A DNA stretch of 29,411 nt from an uncultured Streptococcus sp. (lineage in GTDB: Bacteria; Bacillota; Bacilli; Lactobacillales; Streptococcaceae). Numbering within the stretch: position 1 is the stretch's first letter; each line of letters opens with the position of its first letter. The stretch lies in the NCBI GenBank assembly GCA_934215455.1, contig CAKPZX010000020.1, positions 1 through 29,411 on the forward strand, read 5' to 3'. This document shows, piece by piece, positions 8,113-16,692 of the stretch. The position numbers were made by a program, and so were the translations under genes. The notes beneath the pieces are model-generated. The model saw only the letters and a program-made list of their open reading frames with translations, ran no database searches and was not told where the DNA came from.

Positions 8113-9291
8113 ATGAAGCCCAATACGCCTTTCGCATTTTTAAAAAATCATCTTCTTCCACCGGCAGGGGCTGCATTGGAGCAGTATTACCTGCCTATTT
8201 TAGAGACGGAAACAGTAGCGGTTTATCGTTATCTGCTGGCCTCTTATGATCAGGGTGAAAAACAATATTTGCTTGCTCAAATCCTCAATCACTTGAATAT
8301 AGGATTTCCACAGTTGCTACTCGCCTTTGATCGCTTAATTGCCATGGGGTTGATGGATCTCTATGAGGAAGAAGTTGGGATCACCATCCAGTTACATGCT
8401 CCTCTTGCATCAGAAGAATTTTTTTCAAATGCTGTTTTTAAACGCTTGCTTGAAAAAAAGATTGGGGAAAAGGCCGTGGAGGATCTGCTCCCAGCACGCT
8501 CTTTAGGGACTAGACGGCAAGTTTCCTTCTCGCAAGTCTTTGGACTAGATGCTGGGGAGGTGACCGTTCTTTCAAGTAAGAAACAGCAGTTTGATATGGA
8601 GATGTTTAAGCGAATGATGGGGCGTGATGGACTTCGTTTTGCGGATGAAGGAGAAGCAACCCTAGCCCTCTTTGCCATCGCAGAAGAACAACAATGGACC
8701 TGGTATGAAACCTATCTCCTAGCAAAAGAAACGGCTGTAGACCGGATTGTCTCTCCAAAGAGAATGAAGCAAAAGTTGGCTCAGGCGAGCCAAGAGCAAC
8801 CACGCATGTCCTATAGCCGTCAGGAAGAAACTATTCTGAGGGAAGCTAAGGCAAAATCCAGCCTACAATTTCTAGCGGAGATTAAGAAGGCGCGCAATGC
8901 GACCATTACGCAGAGCGAACGCAAGACTTTATCCAAGTTAGCTGATCTAGGCTTATTAGATGAGGTGATCAATATCATCTTATTGTTGACCTTTAATAAG
9001 ACCCAGTCTGCTAATCTCAATGAAAAGTATGCTTTGAAGGTAGGAAATGATTTTTCTTATCAAGGGGTCAACAGTGCAGAACTAGCGATTTTAAAAGTTC
9101 GAGAACGCCAGGAACAAGCTAAGACTCATGGAAACAAGGGGACGAACCCTGCGTCAGCCAAGGGCAAGCAAAACAATGTTCCCAAGTGGAGTCAACCAAA
9201 CTATCAAAATCAAACCAGTCAAGCAGAAAAGGTGGATCTCGCTAAAGAGAAACAACGCCTGTTAGAAAAACTAAATCAAGGAGGTGAGTAG
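8113..9291 (+). CDS. dnaB: Replication initiation and membrane attachment protein DnaB
   Basis: The Gram-positive DnaB (not the helicase) works with DnaD and DnaI to load the replicative helicase at oriC and during restart. The 392-residue protein has an N-terminal winged-helix/DDBH1-like region and a C-terminal DDBH2-like region (about 255-330, including the YKVGNDF-type end, here ALKVGNDF). A polar Gln/Asn/Lys-rich tail follows. ATG directly abuts the nrdR stop and dnaI follows with no gap, indicating translational coupling. Length is a little shorter than the Bacillus protein, as usual in streptococci. Confidence 0.9.
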   Translation: MKPNTPFAFLKNHLLPPAGAALEQYYLPILETETVAVYRYLLASYDQGEKQYLLAQILNHLNIGFPQLLLAFDRLIAMGLMDLYEEEVGITIQLHAPLASEEFFSNAVFKRLLEKKIGEKAVEDLLPARSLGTRRQVSFSQVFGLDAGEVTVLSSKKQQFDMEMFKRMMGRDGLRFADEGEATLALFAIAEEQQWTWYETYLLAKETAVDRIVSPKRMKQKLAQASQEQPRMSYSRQEETILREAKAKSSLQFLAEIKKARNATITQSERKTLSKLADLGLLDEVINIILLLTFNKTQSANLNEKYALKVGNDFSYQGVNSAELAILKVRERQEQAKTHGNKGTNPASAKGKQNNVPKWSQPNYQNQTSQAEKVDLAKEKQRLLEKLNQGGE

Positions 9292-10191
9292 ATGGAAAGT
9301 GTAGGTCAAACCATGTCTCACATGAATCGTGCGCGTCAATTTAACTATGAGGATTTGGTCGCACAGATCTTGGCAGACCAAGAAGTCGCAGCCTTTATCA
9401 AGGACCGGTCTTTGTCTGAACAAGAAATTCGACGGAGTATTTCAAAATTTAATCAATACATTAGTGAACGCAACCGTTTCTTATTGGGAGATCCGGATTA
9501 TATTGCCAAAGGTTATAAGCCCATCCTCACCATGAATGAAGGCTATGCGGATGTCGCTTATGAGGAGACGCCAGAGTTAATCGAAGCCCAAAAACGAGCT
9601 GCGATCAACCAACGTCTCAACTTGATCAATCTCCCTTCAACCTTGAAAGAAGCGAGTCTAGCCAAGATAGAACTCGATGATAAAGGACGATTTGAGGCCT
9701 TTGAAGAATTAGCCAATTTTGTGGCCAACTATCCGGAATATCAGAAGGGGATCTACCTCTATGGTGATTTTGGAGTAGGAAAGAGCTACATGATGGCAGC
9801 CTTGGCTCATGATTTATCCGAAAAACGCCAGGCCTCTACTACCCTACTTCATTTTCCAAGTTTTGCTATCGATGTTAAAAATGCCATCAGTTCAGGCTTG
9901 GTCAAAGAAACCGTCGATCAGGTGAAAAAAGCCGAAATTTTAATTCTCGATGATATCGGTGCGGAACAGATGTCAGCCTGGGTGCGAGATGAAATCTTAC
10001 AAGTGATTTTGCAGCACCGAATGCAGGAAAATCTCCCAACCTTCTTTACTTCTAACTTTAATTTTGAAGAGTTGGAACGTCATTTTGCAGCTTCGCGTAA
10101 TGGAGATGAAACCTGGCAGGCCAAACGTGTCATGGAGCGCGTGAAATTTTTAGCCAAGGAAATCCATTTGGAAGGAGTCAATCGCCGATGA
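9292..10191 (+). CDS. dnaI: Primosomal protein DnaI, helicase loader
   Basis: AAA+ ATPase that loads the replicative helicase DnaC onto DNA. In the 299-residue protein an N-terminal helicase-interacting domain (about 1-130) is followed by the ATPase domain. Walker A is GDFGVGKS (about 158-165), Walker B is ILILDDIGAEQ (about 218-228), and the sensor-1 region reads FFTSNFNFEELE. The ATG follows the dnaB stop directly, with AAGGAGGTGAG inside the end of dnaB as ribosome binding site. The last 4 bases overlap the next gene. Confidence 0.96.
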   Translation: MESVGQTMSHMNRARQFNYEDLVAQILADQEVAAFIKDRSLSEQEIRRSISKFNQYISERNRFLLGDPDYIAKGYKPILTMNEGYADVAYEETPELIEAQKRAAINQRLNLINLPSTLKEASLAKIELDDKGRFEAFEELANFVANYPEYQKGIYLYGDFGVGKSYMMAALAHDLSEKRQASTTLLHFPSFAIDVKNAISSGLVKETVDQVKKAEILILDDIGAEQMSAWVRDEILQVILQHRMQENLPTFFTSNFNFEELERHFAASRNGDETWQAKRVMERVKFLAKEIHLEGVNRR

Positions 10192-10901
10192 ATGAAACCA
10201 TCCGTTTAATGAAATCTCATTATTCTGTTCGCCGTTTTAAGGAAGAAGCCATCAAAGAAGCTGACCTCAAGGAAATTTTATCAGCTGGGCAGATGGCATC
10301 AAGTTGGAAAAACTTTCAGTCTTATTCTGTGATTGTGGTCAAAAGCAAGGAAAAGAAAGAAGCTCTTTACGACTTGCTTCCTCAAGAAGCGATTCGCCAA
10401 TCAGCCGTCTTTCTCCTCTTTGTTGGGGATTTAAACCGCGCTGGAAAAGCTGTCAAACTTCATGAGCAGGATTTCCATCCTGAAGGGGTGGACAACTTAC
10501 TGATCACCTCAGTGGATGCGGCTCTAGCAGCTCAAAACACGCTATTGGCAGCTGAAAGTCTCGGCTATGGTGGAGTGATTATCGGCATGTTGCGCTACTG
10601 TTCAGAAGAAGTCGCAGAACTCTTCCGTCTGCCAGACTATACCTATCCTGTTTTTGGGATTGCTCTCGGAGTACCTAATCAGCAGCATGCGGTGAAACCA
10701 CGTTTGCCATTGGAGCAAGTTGCTTTTGAAGAAGAATACCAAGAACAAGACCTATCAGTTGTGACTGCCTATGACAAGGTTCAGGCAGATTATGCTGGAG
10801 CGCGTGCAACAGATAGCTGGAGCGAGCGCCTTGCAGCTCAATTTGGTCAACCTGAACAAGAAGAGACCAAAAAACTACTAGAAAAACACAAACTATTATG
10901 A
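10188..10901 (+). CDS. Nitroreductase family, NADPH-dependent FMN oxidoreductase
   Basis: A 237-residue flavoprotein of the nitroreductase superfamily (NfrA/FRP-like). It has an N-terminal HYSVRRF FMN-binding motif, SVDAALAAQNTLLAAESLGYGG in the middle and a PVFGIALGVP strand with a C-terminal extension wrapping the dimer. Such enzymes reduce flavins, quinones or nitro compounds with NAD(P)H; the natural substrate is not evident. It starts within the dnaI stop (ATGA overlap), so it is translated as part of the same operon, although no functional link to replication is obvious. An inverted repeat at 10902-10943 lies right behind it. Confidence 0.9.
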   Translation: MNETIRLMKSHYSVRRFKEEAIKEADLKEILSAGQMASSWKNFQSYSVIVVKSKEKKEALYDLLPQEAIRQSAVFLLFVGDLNRAGKAVKLHEQDFHPEGVDNLLITSVDAALAAQNTLLAAESLGYGGVIIGMLRYCSEEVAELFRLPDYTYPVFGIALGVPNQQHAVKPRLPLEQVAFEEEYQEQDLSVVTAYDKVQADYAGARATDSWSERLAAQFGQPEQEETKKLLEKHKLL

Positions 10902-10943
10902 AATGAAGAGAGGCGTTCTTGAACTGAAATCTCGCCTTTCATT
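10902..10943 (+). other. Long hairpin between the nitroreductase gene and der
   Basis: AATGAA (10902-10907) pairs with TTCATT (10938-10943) and AGGCG (10911-10915) with CGCCT (10933-10937), leaving a GAG bulge and a 17-base loop. There is no T-run, so it is not a classical terminator. It may attenuate or stabilise RNA between the operon and der. A possible -35 TTGAAC at 10919 lies in the loop, but the matching -10 is poor. Confidence 0.4.
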
Positions 10944-10958
10944 AGAAAAGAGGAAATC

Positions 10959-12269
10959 ATGGCCCTACCAACTATTGCGATTGTAGGCCGTCCCAATGTC
11001 GGAAAATCTACACTCTTTAACCGGATTGCCGGTGAGCGGATTTCCATCGTTGAGGATGTAGAAGGAGTCACTCGTGACCGCATTTATGCAACAGCTGAGT
11101 GGTTGAATCGAAAATTTAGTATCATTGATACGGGGGGAATTGATGACGTAGATGCCCCATTTATGGAGCAAATCAAGCATCAGGCAGAAATCGCCATGGA
11201 CGAAGCAGATGTGATCGTCTTTGTCGTTTCTGGTAAAGAAGGGATCACGGATGCGGATGAATATGTCACTCGTATCTTGTATAAGACCCATAAACCGGTG
11301 ATTCTTGCAGTCAACAAGGTGGATAACCCAGAGATGCGCAATGATATCTATGACTTTTATGCCTTAGGACTGGGTGAGCCACTACCGGTATCCTCTGTCC
11401 ACGGGATCGGAACTGGGGATGTGCTCGATGCCATCATCGAAAATCTTCCGAATGACACAGAAGAAGAAAATCCAGATATCATTAAATTTAGCTTGATTGG
11501 TCGTCCAAATGTTGGAAAATCCAGCTTGATCAATGCGATCCTGGGAGAAGATCGGGTCATCGCAAGCCCTGTTGCTGGAACCACACGGGATGCCATCGAT
11601 ACCCATTTTACCGATGCAGATGGTCAAGAATTTACCATGATCGATACAGCTGGTATGCGCAAATCTGGTAAAATCTATGAAAATACTGAGAAATATTCTG
11701 TCATGCGTGCCATGCGTGCCATCGACCGTTCAGACGTGGTTTTGATGGTCATTAATGCCGAAGAAGGGATTCGGGAGTATGACAAGCGGATCGCTGGCTT
11801 TGCTCATGAAGCTGGTAAAGGCATGATCATTGTTGTCAACAAATGGGATACTATTGAAAAAGACAACCATACCATGAAGCAGTGGGAAGATGACATTCGC
11901 GATCAATTCCAATACCTTTCTTATGCGCCGATTGTTTTTGTCTCTGCCTTAACCAAACAACGCTTGCACAAGTTGCCAGAGATGATCAAACAGATCAGTG
12001 AAAGTCAAAATACACGGATTCCTTCAGCTGTCTTGAACGATGTGATTATGGATGCCATTGCCATTAATCCAACGCCGACCGATAAAGGAAAACGCCTCAA
12101 GATCTTCTATGCGACACAAGTGGCAACCAAGCCGCCAACTTTTGTGGTCTTTGTTAATGAAGAAGAACTGATGCACTTCTCATACCTTCGTTTCTTAGAA
12201 AACCAAATTCGCAAGGCCTTTGTTTTTGAAGGAACTCCAATCCATTTGATTGCGCGAAAACGGAAGTAG
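10959..12269 (+). CDS. der: Ribosome biogenesis GTPase Der (EngA)
   Basis: Essential GTPase for 50S subunit assembly. It has two tandem G domains: the first with GRPNVGKS near the N-terminus, DTGG and NKVD; the second (about 176-345) with [13 protein letters not shown] and NKWD. A C-terminal KH-like domain ends in basic residues (RKRK). Length 436 matches the family. AAGAGG lies 7 bases before ATG 10959. A terminator follows at 12351-12379. Confidence 0.98.
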   Translation: MALPTIAIVGRPNVGKSTLFNRIAGERISIVEDVEGVTRDRIYATAEWLNRKFSIIDTGGIDDVDAPFMEQIKHQAEIAMDEADVIVFVVSGKEGITDADEYVTRILYKTHKPVILAVNKVDNPEMRNDIYDFYALGLGEPLPVSSVHGIGTGDVLDAIIENLPNDTEEENPDIIKFSLIGRPNVGKSSLINAILGEDRVIASPVAGTTRDAIDTHFTDADGQEFTMIDTAGMRKSGKIYENTEKYSVMRAMRAIDRSDVVLMVINAEEGIREYDKRIAGFAHEAGKGMIIVVNKWDTIEKDNHTMKQWEDDIRDQFQYLSYAPIVFVSALTKQRLHKLPEMIKQISESQNTRIPSAVLNDVIMDAIAINPTPTDKGKRLKIFYATQVATKPPTFVVFVNEEELMHFSYLRFLENQIRKAFVFEGTPIHLIARKRK

Positions 12270-12350
12270 GGAATACGAGACAAATGGATCAAAGTGGAGA
12301 AGGATATTTCAAATGATAAAATGCTCATTCTTCTAACTATGAAAACAACT

Positions 12351-12379
12351 AAAAGTAGCGCATAAGCGTTGCTTTTTTT
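12351..12379 (+). terminator. Intrinsic terminator after der
   Basis: An 8-bp stem with G-T pairs (12354-12361 with 12366-12373) and loop ATAA is followed by a run of seven Ts. AAA before the stem can extend the pairing into the T-run. It lies 81 bases after the der stop. Confidence 0.78.
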
Positions 12380-12413
12380 AATAAGCTGGTAAAATGAAGT
12401 GGAGGATAGTCAG

Positions 12414-12697
12414 ATGCGTAGTTTCATAGTCTGGATATTCTTTATTCCTTATGCTTTTTTTAAGGATGAGTAGAGTAAACTCATGAAGATCATAAGAGCT
12501 TTAGGTTTGTGTACTTATTATTTAAAATCTATCTGTATCTCTTGTTTCTCGGTTCGATCGTAAGCTTGGAGCTCTTGATCCTATTGTTGGGGATTTTATT
12601 AAAAAATAGGTCGTGTTTTTTGTCTTTTTCTGTGGGCTATCGGGATCTTTCTCCTCTCTATTTAGCTATTCTGTCTATTGTTCGCTCAAACAGTTAA
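12414..12697 (+). pseudogene. Broken small membrane protein gene (stop plus frameshift)
   Basis: I do not recognise the family. ATG 12414 has GGAGG at 12401-12405 and an extended -10 TGG-TAAAAT at 12387-12395, but encodes only 19 residues (MRSFIVWIFFIPYAFFKDE) before TAG at 12471. The same frame resumes at ATG 12483 (MKIIRALGL) and then meets an extra TG in a TGTG at about 12508-12511. Dropping that TG joins it to the open frame 12509-12697, giving a coherent protein with hydrophobic segments (LLFKIYLYLLFLG, LLILLLGILLKN). The likely ancestor was a protein of about 90 residues. Alternatively, the 19-residue peptide or the GTG-started 62-residue ORF at 12509 is real on its own. Confidence 0.45.
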
Positions 12698-12750
12698 AAG
12701 AGAAAAATCATGGATAGCTGATTGAGGTAACTCTGTTACGAAATCAGGTG

Positions 12751-12782
12751 AAAAGCTGGGACAAGACTGTCTCAGTTTTTTT
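12751..12782 (+). terminator. Intrinsic terminator before the SNF2 gene
   Basis: CTGGGACA (12756-12763) pairs with TGTCTCAG (12768-12775) across an AGAC loop and is followed by seven Ts. It belongs to a family of TGGGGCA/TGGGACA hairpins found after several genes here. The rest of 12698-12823 shows no other feature. Confidence 0.82.
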
Positions 12783-12823
12783 CTAAAAGTAAGTTAAAAT
12801 CCTTTTAATAGTAAAATTATCTT

Positions 12824-12852
12824 TTCTAATTTTATCTTAAATATGGTATAAT
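12824..12852 (+). promoter_or_regulatory. Promoter of the SNF2 helicase gene
   Basis: A consensus extended -10, TGG-TATAAT (TATAAT at 12847-12852), with a weak -35 region (TTCTAA at 12824-12829) in A/T-rich sequence. It lies 27 bases before ATG 12879. Confidence 0.7.
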
Positions 12853-12878
12853 AAAGGGATTAATCTAAGGTGGTAAAC

Positions 12879-15800
12879 ATGGCAAAATTAATTCCTGGGA
12901 AGGTTCGTTCACAAGGGAGCCTTCTCTATGAAGCTGGGAAAGTTTCCCTTCAGGAAGTAAAAGAAAAATACCTGTATTTTCGGGTGGAAGAAGAAAGCTT
13001 GCGGTACAGTTTGGACGACGATGCTGTTTTTTGTAGCTGTGCTTTCTTTCAAAAGAAAAAATTCTGTACGCATCTGGCAGCTGTGGAAGCTTTTTTGAAG
13101 AATGATGACAGTGGGAAAGCAGCTCTTGAAAGTCTTGAAGAAGACGCCACGGCGACTGAAGAAACGCAGGAGAAGGTCTCTTTTGGAAGTTTGTTTTTAG
13201 ACCAGGTCCTTCCAAAAATCGAAAAGAAAGAAACACGCTATGTCTTATCAGCAGTCGGGCAGGAGGATGAATACTCTGGTCAATTCTTGTGGACCCTTCG
13301 CATTCGTCGCTTGCCAGACGAGCGCTCTTATGTGATCAGAGATGTACTAGCTTTTTTGCAGACCATTCAGAAAGAAGGCCATTTTGCAATTGGAAAAAGT
13401 TACTATGAACCTATTTCTTACATAGAATTTGATGGGCCTAGTCAGGATGTGATCAATTTCCTACAAGGCTTGGTCACAGATAGTGGCTCGAAAGAGCAAG
13501 ATTTCTTTCCCAATGCTGGGCGCCATCTTTATTTTCCACCGACTCTCTTTGAAGAAGCTGTAGAATTACTAATGAATTTGGATTCCTTCCTCTTGCAATA
13601 CAGCATGTATGATTTTTCTGAAGTCTATTTTCAGGATGTCCATGGGGAGGAAGATCTCTTTCATTTTCAGGTGGAAGACCATGGTGATTTTTACGAATTG
13701 ATCATTACTGAGCCACAAGTGAAGGTTGTCGAGTCTGCTGTTTACCTGTTTCGAAATGGTGTCTTCTATCACCTGACGCCCCAACAGCGAACCCTATGGA
13801 AGGCTATCCAAGATCTTCCAATGGATCAGGATCGCAAAAAACGCCTGCATTTTGATCCAACGGATCAGACCAAACTTTCCTATAGTTTAAAAGAATTCAA
13901 AAAACTGGGACAAATTACAGCTCCGACCAGCTTTTTAATCCACGATTTCACTCCAGAATTTCATTTTGATCTAGCACAGGATCAGACTGTATTACTGGAT
14001 GTTGCCTTTCAATACCAGGATCGTGTGGTGACCACGCGTGAGGAACTTCTCAATCTTCCTTATTCCAGTGATTTCGATAAGGAGCAAGAAGTCTTTTCAA
14101 CCATGCTAGCAGCAGGTTTTACAGACGACTTTTCTTCCCAAAGAAGTCCTTTATCAAGTGAGCAACTCTATCCATTCTTTCACCAACAGATCCCGACTTT
14201 TGAAGCCTTAGGAGAGGTTACCCTCTCTGATAGCCTTTTAGATCTTTATCAAGTGGAGCGTCCAAAAATTGATGTTAAAACCAATGGCAGTCTACTGGAG
14301 ATCGGTTTTGACTTTGAAAGTGTGGATCCAGCTGAAGTGGACCAGGTCCTCAAAGCTCTAGTAGGGCAAAAAGACTATTTTGTCAGCCATACAGGGAAAG
14401 TTCTTGTCTTTGATGAAGAAACCAAGAAAATCAGTCGAGCCCTAGCAGATCTGCGGGCGAAAATGAGCAAGGGTGGGAAACTACAAGCCCGCCGGATTGC
14501 CGCTTATCAGCTATCTGATTTGTTGGCAGATCAAGACAATGTTCATTTTTCAGAAGAATTTCGAAATTTAGCTCATGATTTGACTCATCCAGAAGATTAC
14601 CAACTCCCTCAGATGACAATCCAAGCGACCCTGAGGGATTACCAAGAAACAGGGGTCAAATGGTTCTCCATGCTAAATCATTATGGTTTTGGTGGTATTT
14701 TAGCGGATGATATGGGGCTTGGGAAAACTCTGCAGACCATTTCCTTTTTGACCAGTGTTGCAAAAAAAGAAACTAGAATCTTGATTCTAGCACCGTCCAG
14801 TCTCATCTACAATTGGAAACAAGAATTTTCAAAATTCGCTCCTCAGATGGAAGTGGCAGTCGTCTACGGCCTCAAGCAGCACCGAGATGAACTCATCGCA
14901 ACCAATCCACAGGTGGTTATTACTAGTTACGCGTCTTTCCGTCAAGATGTGGAGGAATACCAGAAGAATCAGTATGAGTACTTGATTCTAGATGAAGCCC
15001 AGGTCATGAAAAATGCCCAAACCAAGATTGCCCAACACTTACGTGGCTTTGAGGTTCCGCATGTGTTTGCCTTATCTGGGACACCGATTGAAAATCATGT
15101 GGGTGAACTCTGGTCTATTTTCCAAATTGTCCTTCCAGGGCTCTTCCCAGCTAAAAGAGAATTTCAAAAATTGAGTCCTGAGACCATTGCGCGTTTTGTC
15201 AAACCTTTCGTCATGAGACGGAAAAAAGATGAAGTGCTCCAAGAATTACCGGACTTAATTGAAACAACCTACCACAATGAGTTGGATGAAAGTCAAAAAA
15301 CGATCTATTTGGCTCAATTAAAACAAATTCAAGATCGGGTTCGAAGCTCTAGCGAGGAAGAACTAAATCGGAGCAAGGTGGAAATTCTCTCTGGCCTCAT
15401 GCGCCTTCGCCAAATCTGTGATACCCCCGCCCTCTTTATGGAGGACTATCAAGGAGATAGTGGGAAATTGGAGAGCCTTCGAGATCTTTTGGGGCAAATC
15501 AAGGATGGCGAACACCGGGTTTTGATCTTCTCTCAATTCAGAGGCATGCTGGATATCCTAGAGCAGGAAATTGACCAGCTTGGCATGACTTCCTTTAAAA
15601 TCACAGGTTCTACTCCCGCTAAAGATCGTCAAGAAATGACCAATGCCTTTAATGCAGGTGAGCGCCATGCTTTTCTCATTTCTTTGAAGGCTGGAGGGGT
15701 TGGATTAAACCTCACTGGTGCCGATACGGTCATCTTAGTCGATTTGTGGTGGAATCCTGCAGTGGAAGACCAGGCTATTGGACGTGCCCATCGAATGGGA

Positions 15801-15977
15801 CAGGAACAAAATGTTGAAGTTTACCGCATGATTACTCGTGGTACGATCGAAGAAAAAATCCAAGAACTACAAGCTTCCAAAAGACACTTGGTCTCAACGA
15901 TTTTAGACGGAACGGAAACACGATCTAGTTTATCGGTTGAGGAAATTCGTGAGATTCTTGGAATTCAGTCAGAATAG
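12879..15977 (+). CDS. SWIM zinc-finger SNF2-family helicase
   Basis: Predicted ATP-dependent DNA translocase of the bacterial SNF2/RapA-like group, 1032 residues. The N-terminal SWIM zinc finger has ligands Cys52, Cys54, Cys63 and His65 (CxC...CxH). A large SNF2-associated middle region follows, then the ATPase core: Walker A DDMGLGKT (about 608), DEAQ box (about 704), SGTPIEN motif III and the C-terminal helicase lobe with SLKAGGVGLNLT and GRAHRMGQ. The cellular role in streptococci is not settled; chromatin-like remodelling of DNA-bound proteins or RNA polymerase recycling are family-based guesses. ATG 12879 is preferred over GTG 12870 because AAGGTGG lies at ideal spacing before the ATG. 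Confidence 0.93.
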   Translation: MAKLIPGKVRSQGSLLYEAGKVSLQEVKEKYLYFRVEEESLRYSLDDDAVFCSCAFFQKKKFCTHLAAVEAFLKNDDSGKAALESLEEDATATEETQEKVSFGSLFLDQVLPKIEKKETRYVLSAVGQEDEYSGQFLWTLRIRRLPDERSYVIRDVLAFLQTIQKEGHFAIGKSYYEPISYIEFDGPSQDVINFLQGLVTDSGSKEQDFFPNAGRHLYFPPTLFEEAVELLMNLDSFLLQYSMYDFSEVYFQDVHGEEDLFHFQVEDHGDFYELIITEPQVKVVESAVYLFRNGVFYHLTPQQRTLWKAIQDLPMDQDRKKRLHFDPTDQTKLSYSLKEFKKLGQITAPTSFLIHDFTPEFHFDLAQDQTVLLDVAFQYQDRVVTTREELLNLPYSSDFDKEQEVFSTMLAAGFTDDFSSQRSPLSSEQLYPFFHQQIPTFEALGEVTLSDSLLDLYQVERPKIDVKTNGSLLEIGFDFESVDPAEVDQVLKALVGQKDYFVSHTGKVLVFDEETKKISRALADLRAKMSKGGKLQARRIAAYQLSDLLADQDNVHFSEEFRNLAHDLTHPEDYQLPQMTIQATLRDYQETGVKWFSMLNHYGFGGILADDMGLGKTLQTISFLTSVAKKETRILILAPSSLIYNWKQEFSKFAPQMEVAVVYGLKQHRDELIATNPQVVITSYASFRQDVEEYQKNQYEYLILDEAQVMKNAQTKIAQHLRGFEVPHVFALSGTPIENHVGELWSIFQIVLPGLFPAKREFQKLSPETIARFVKPFVMRRKKDEVLQELPDLIETTYHNELDESQKTIYLAQLKQIQDRVRSSSEEELNRSKVEILSGLMRLRQICDTPALFMEDYQGDSGKLESLRDLLGQIKDGEHRVLIFSQFRGMLDILEQEIDQLGMTSFKITGSTPAKDRQEMTNAFNAGERHAFLISLKAGGVGLNLTGADTVILVDLWWNPAVEDQAIGRAHRMGQEQNVEVYRMITRGTIEEKIQELQASKRHLVSTILDGTETRSSLSVEEIREILGIQSE

Positions 15978-15978
15978 C

Positions 15979-16006
15979 TTGAAAAATTCTGTGAATAGTT
16001 TATAAT
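15979..16006 (+). promoter_or_regulatory. Promoter of the unknown gene-murC unit
   Basis: TTGAAA (15979-15984), a 16-base spacer and TATAAT (16001-16006), beginning one base after the helicase stop. Its position rules out the upstream in-frame ATG at 16009 as the translation start of the next gene. Confidence 0.8.
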
Positions 16007-16032
16007 TAATGGAGTGTCGAAAGGAAGAAAGC

Positions 16033-16683
16033 ATGACAGAAAAATATTTTCCTCAAGTAGGGGATAATGAGTTGATGTTAACAGAGATGCCCCACATGAA
16101 CCTGTATGATGAAACAGACTTGATTAGTAACATTACAGGCGACTATGTGGATAAAAATTATTTGGAATGGCAACCGATTGCTGAAAATACCAAACCTAAG
16201 CATCCTTACCATCAACCACTAGAAGAGCCCCTACCGAAAAGACGGCCAGTAAGAAAACCTGATTTTAAAGAGCCGATTGATAAAAAAAGTCCTGCCAACC
16301 GTTATGCAGAGGAAGCGAGAGAGCGTGCGCGTGAAGATCTGAAAAAGAAACGCACAGCACCCTATCTGACTACGGATCCAGCAGCTACTACAAGTAAGCG
16401 GAAAAAACCGTTTATTTCAGAACGAAAACCTGGTCAGCCAACGGCTCCCTTCCAAAAGGAAAATCCGGGTGAATTATTGAAATACAGCAAACGATTGCGA
16501 CAAGATCAGTTGATCCTTGCAGAGTTCGAATCTGCAGGAGAACCAGAAGTGGCAGAACCGACTGAAAAGAAAAACAATTATGATTTCTTAAAGACTAGCC
16601 AAATATACAATAAAGATCAACACAAGTTGAAACCACAGCCAATCAAACAAGAATTGGATTTAACCCATCTAGATCAAGAATAA
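16033..16683 (+). CDS. Charged protein of unknown function upstream of murC
   Basis: I do not recognise a domain. The 216-residue product has no signal peptide or membrane segment. It is rich in Lys, Arg, Glu and Pro, and is probably largely disordered in the centre (clusters such as KRRPVRKP, RERAREDLKKK, SKRKKP), with an acidic tail ending LDLTHLDQE. ATG 16033 has AAGGAAG upstream. The gap to murC is 9 bases, so the two are co-transcribed. From memory, pneumococcus has a hypothetical gene in this place between the SNF2 helicase gene and murC, which suggests a conserved role near cell-wall synthesis or division. That functional link is only inferred from position. Confidence 0.85.
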   Translation: MTEKYFPQVGDNELMLTEMPHMNLYDETDLISNITGDYVDKNYLEWQPIAENTKPKHPYHQPLEEPLPKRRPVRKPDFKEPIDKKSPANRYAEEARERAREDLKKKRTAPYLTTDPAATTSKRKKPFISERKPGQPTAPFQKENPGELLKYSKRLRQDQLILAEFESAGEPEVAEPTEKKNNYDFLKTSQIYNKDQHKLKPQPIKQELDLTHLDQE

Positions 16684-16692
16684 GGAGAAAAC

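Noticed and set aside
12865..13236. Minus-strand open frame of 123 codons at the start of the SNF2 gene
   Set aside because: Antisense to the conserved SWIM region; no promoter or ribosome binding site seen.
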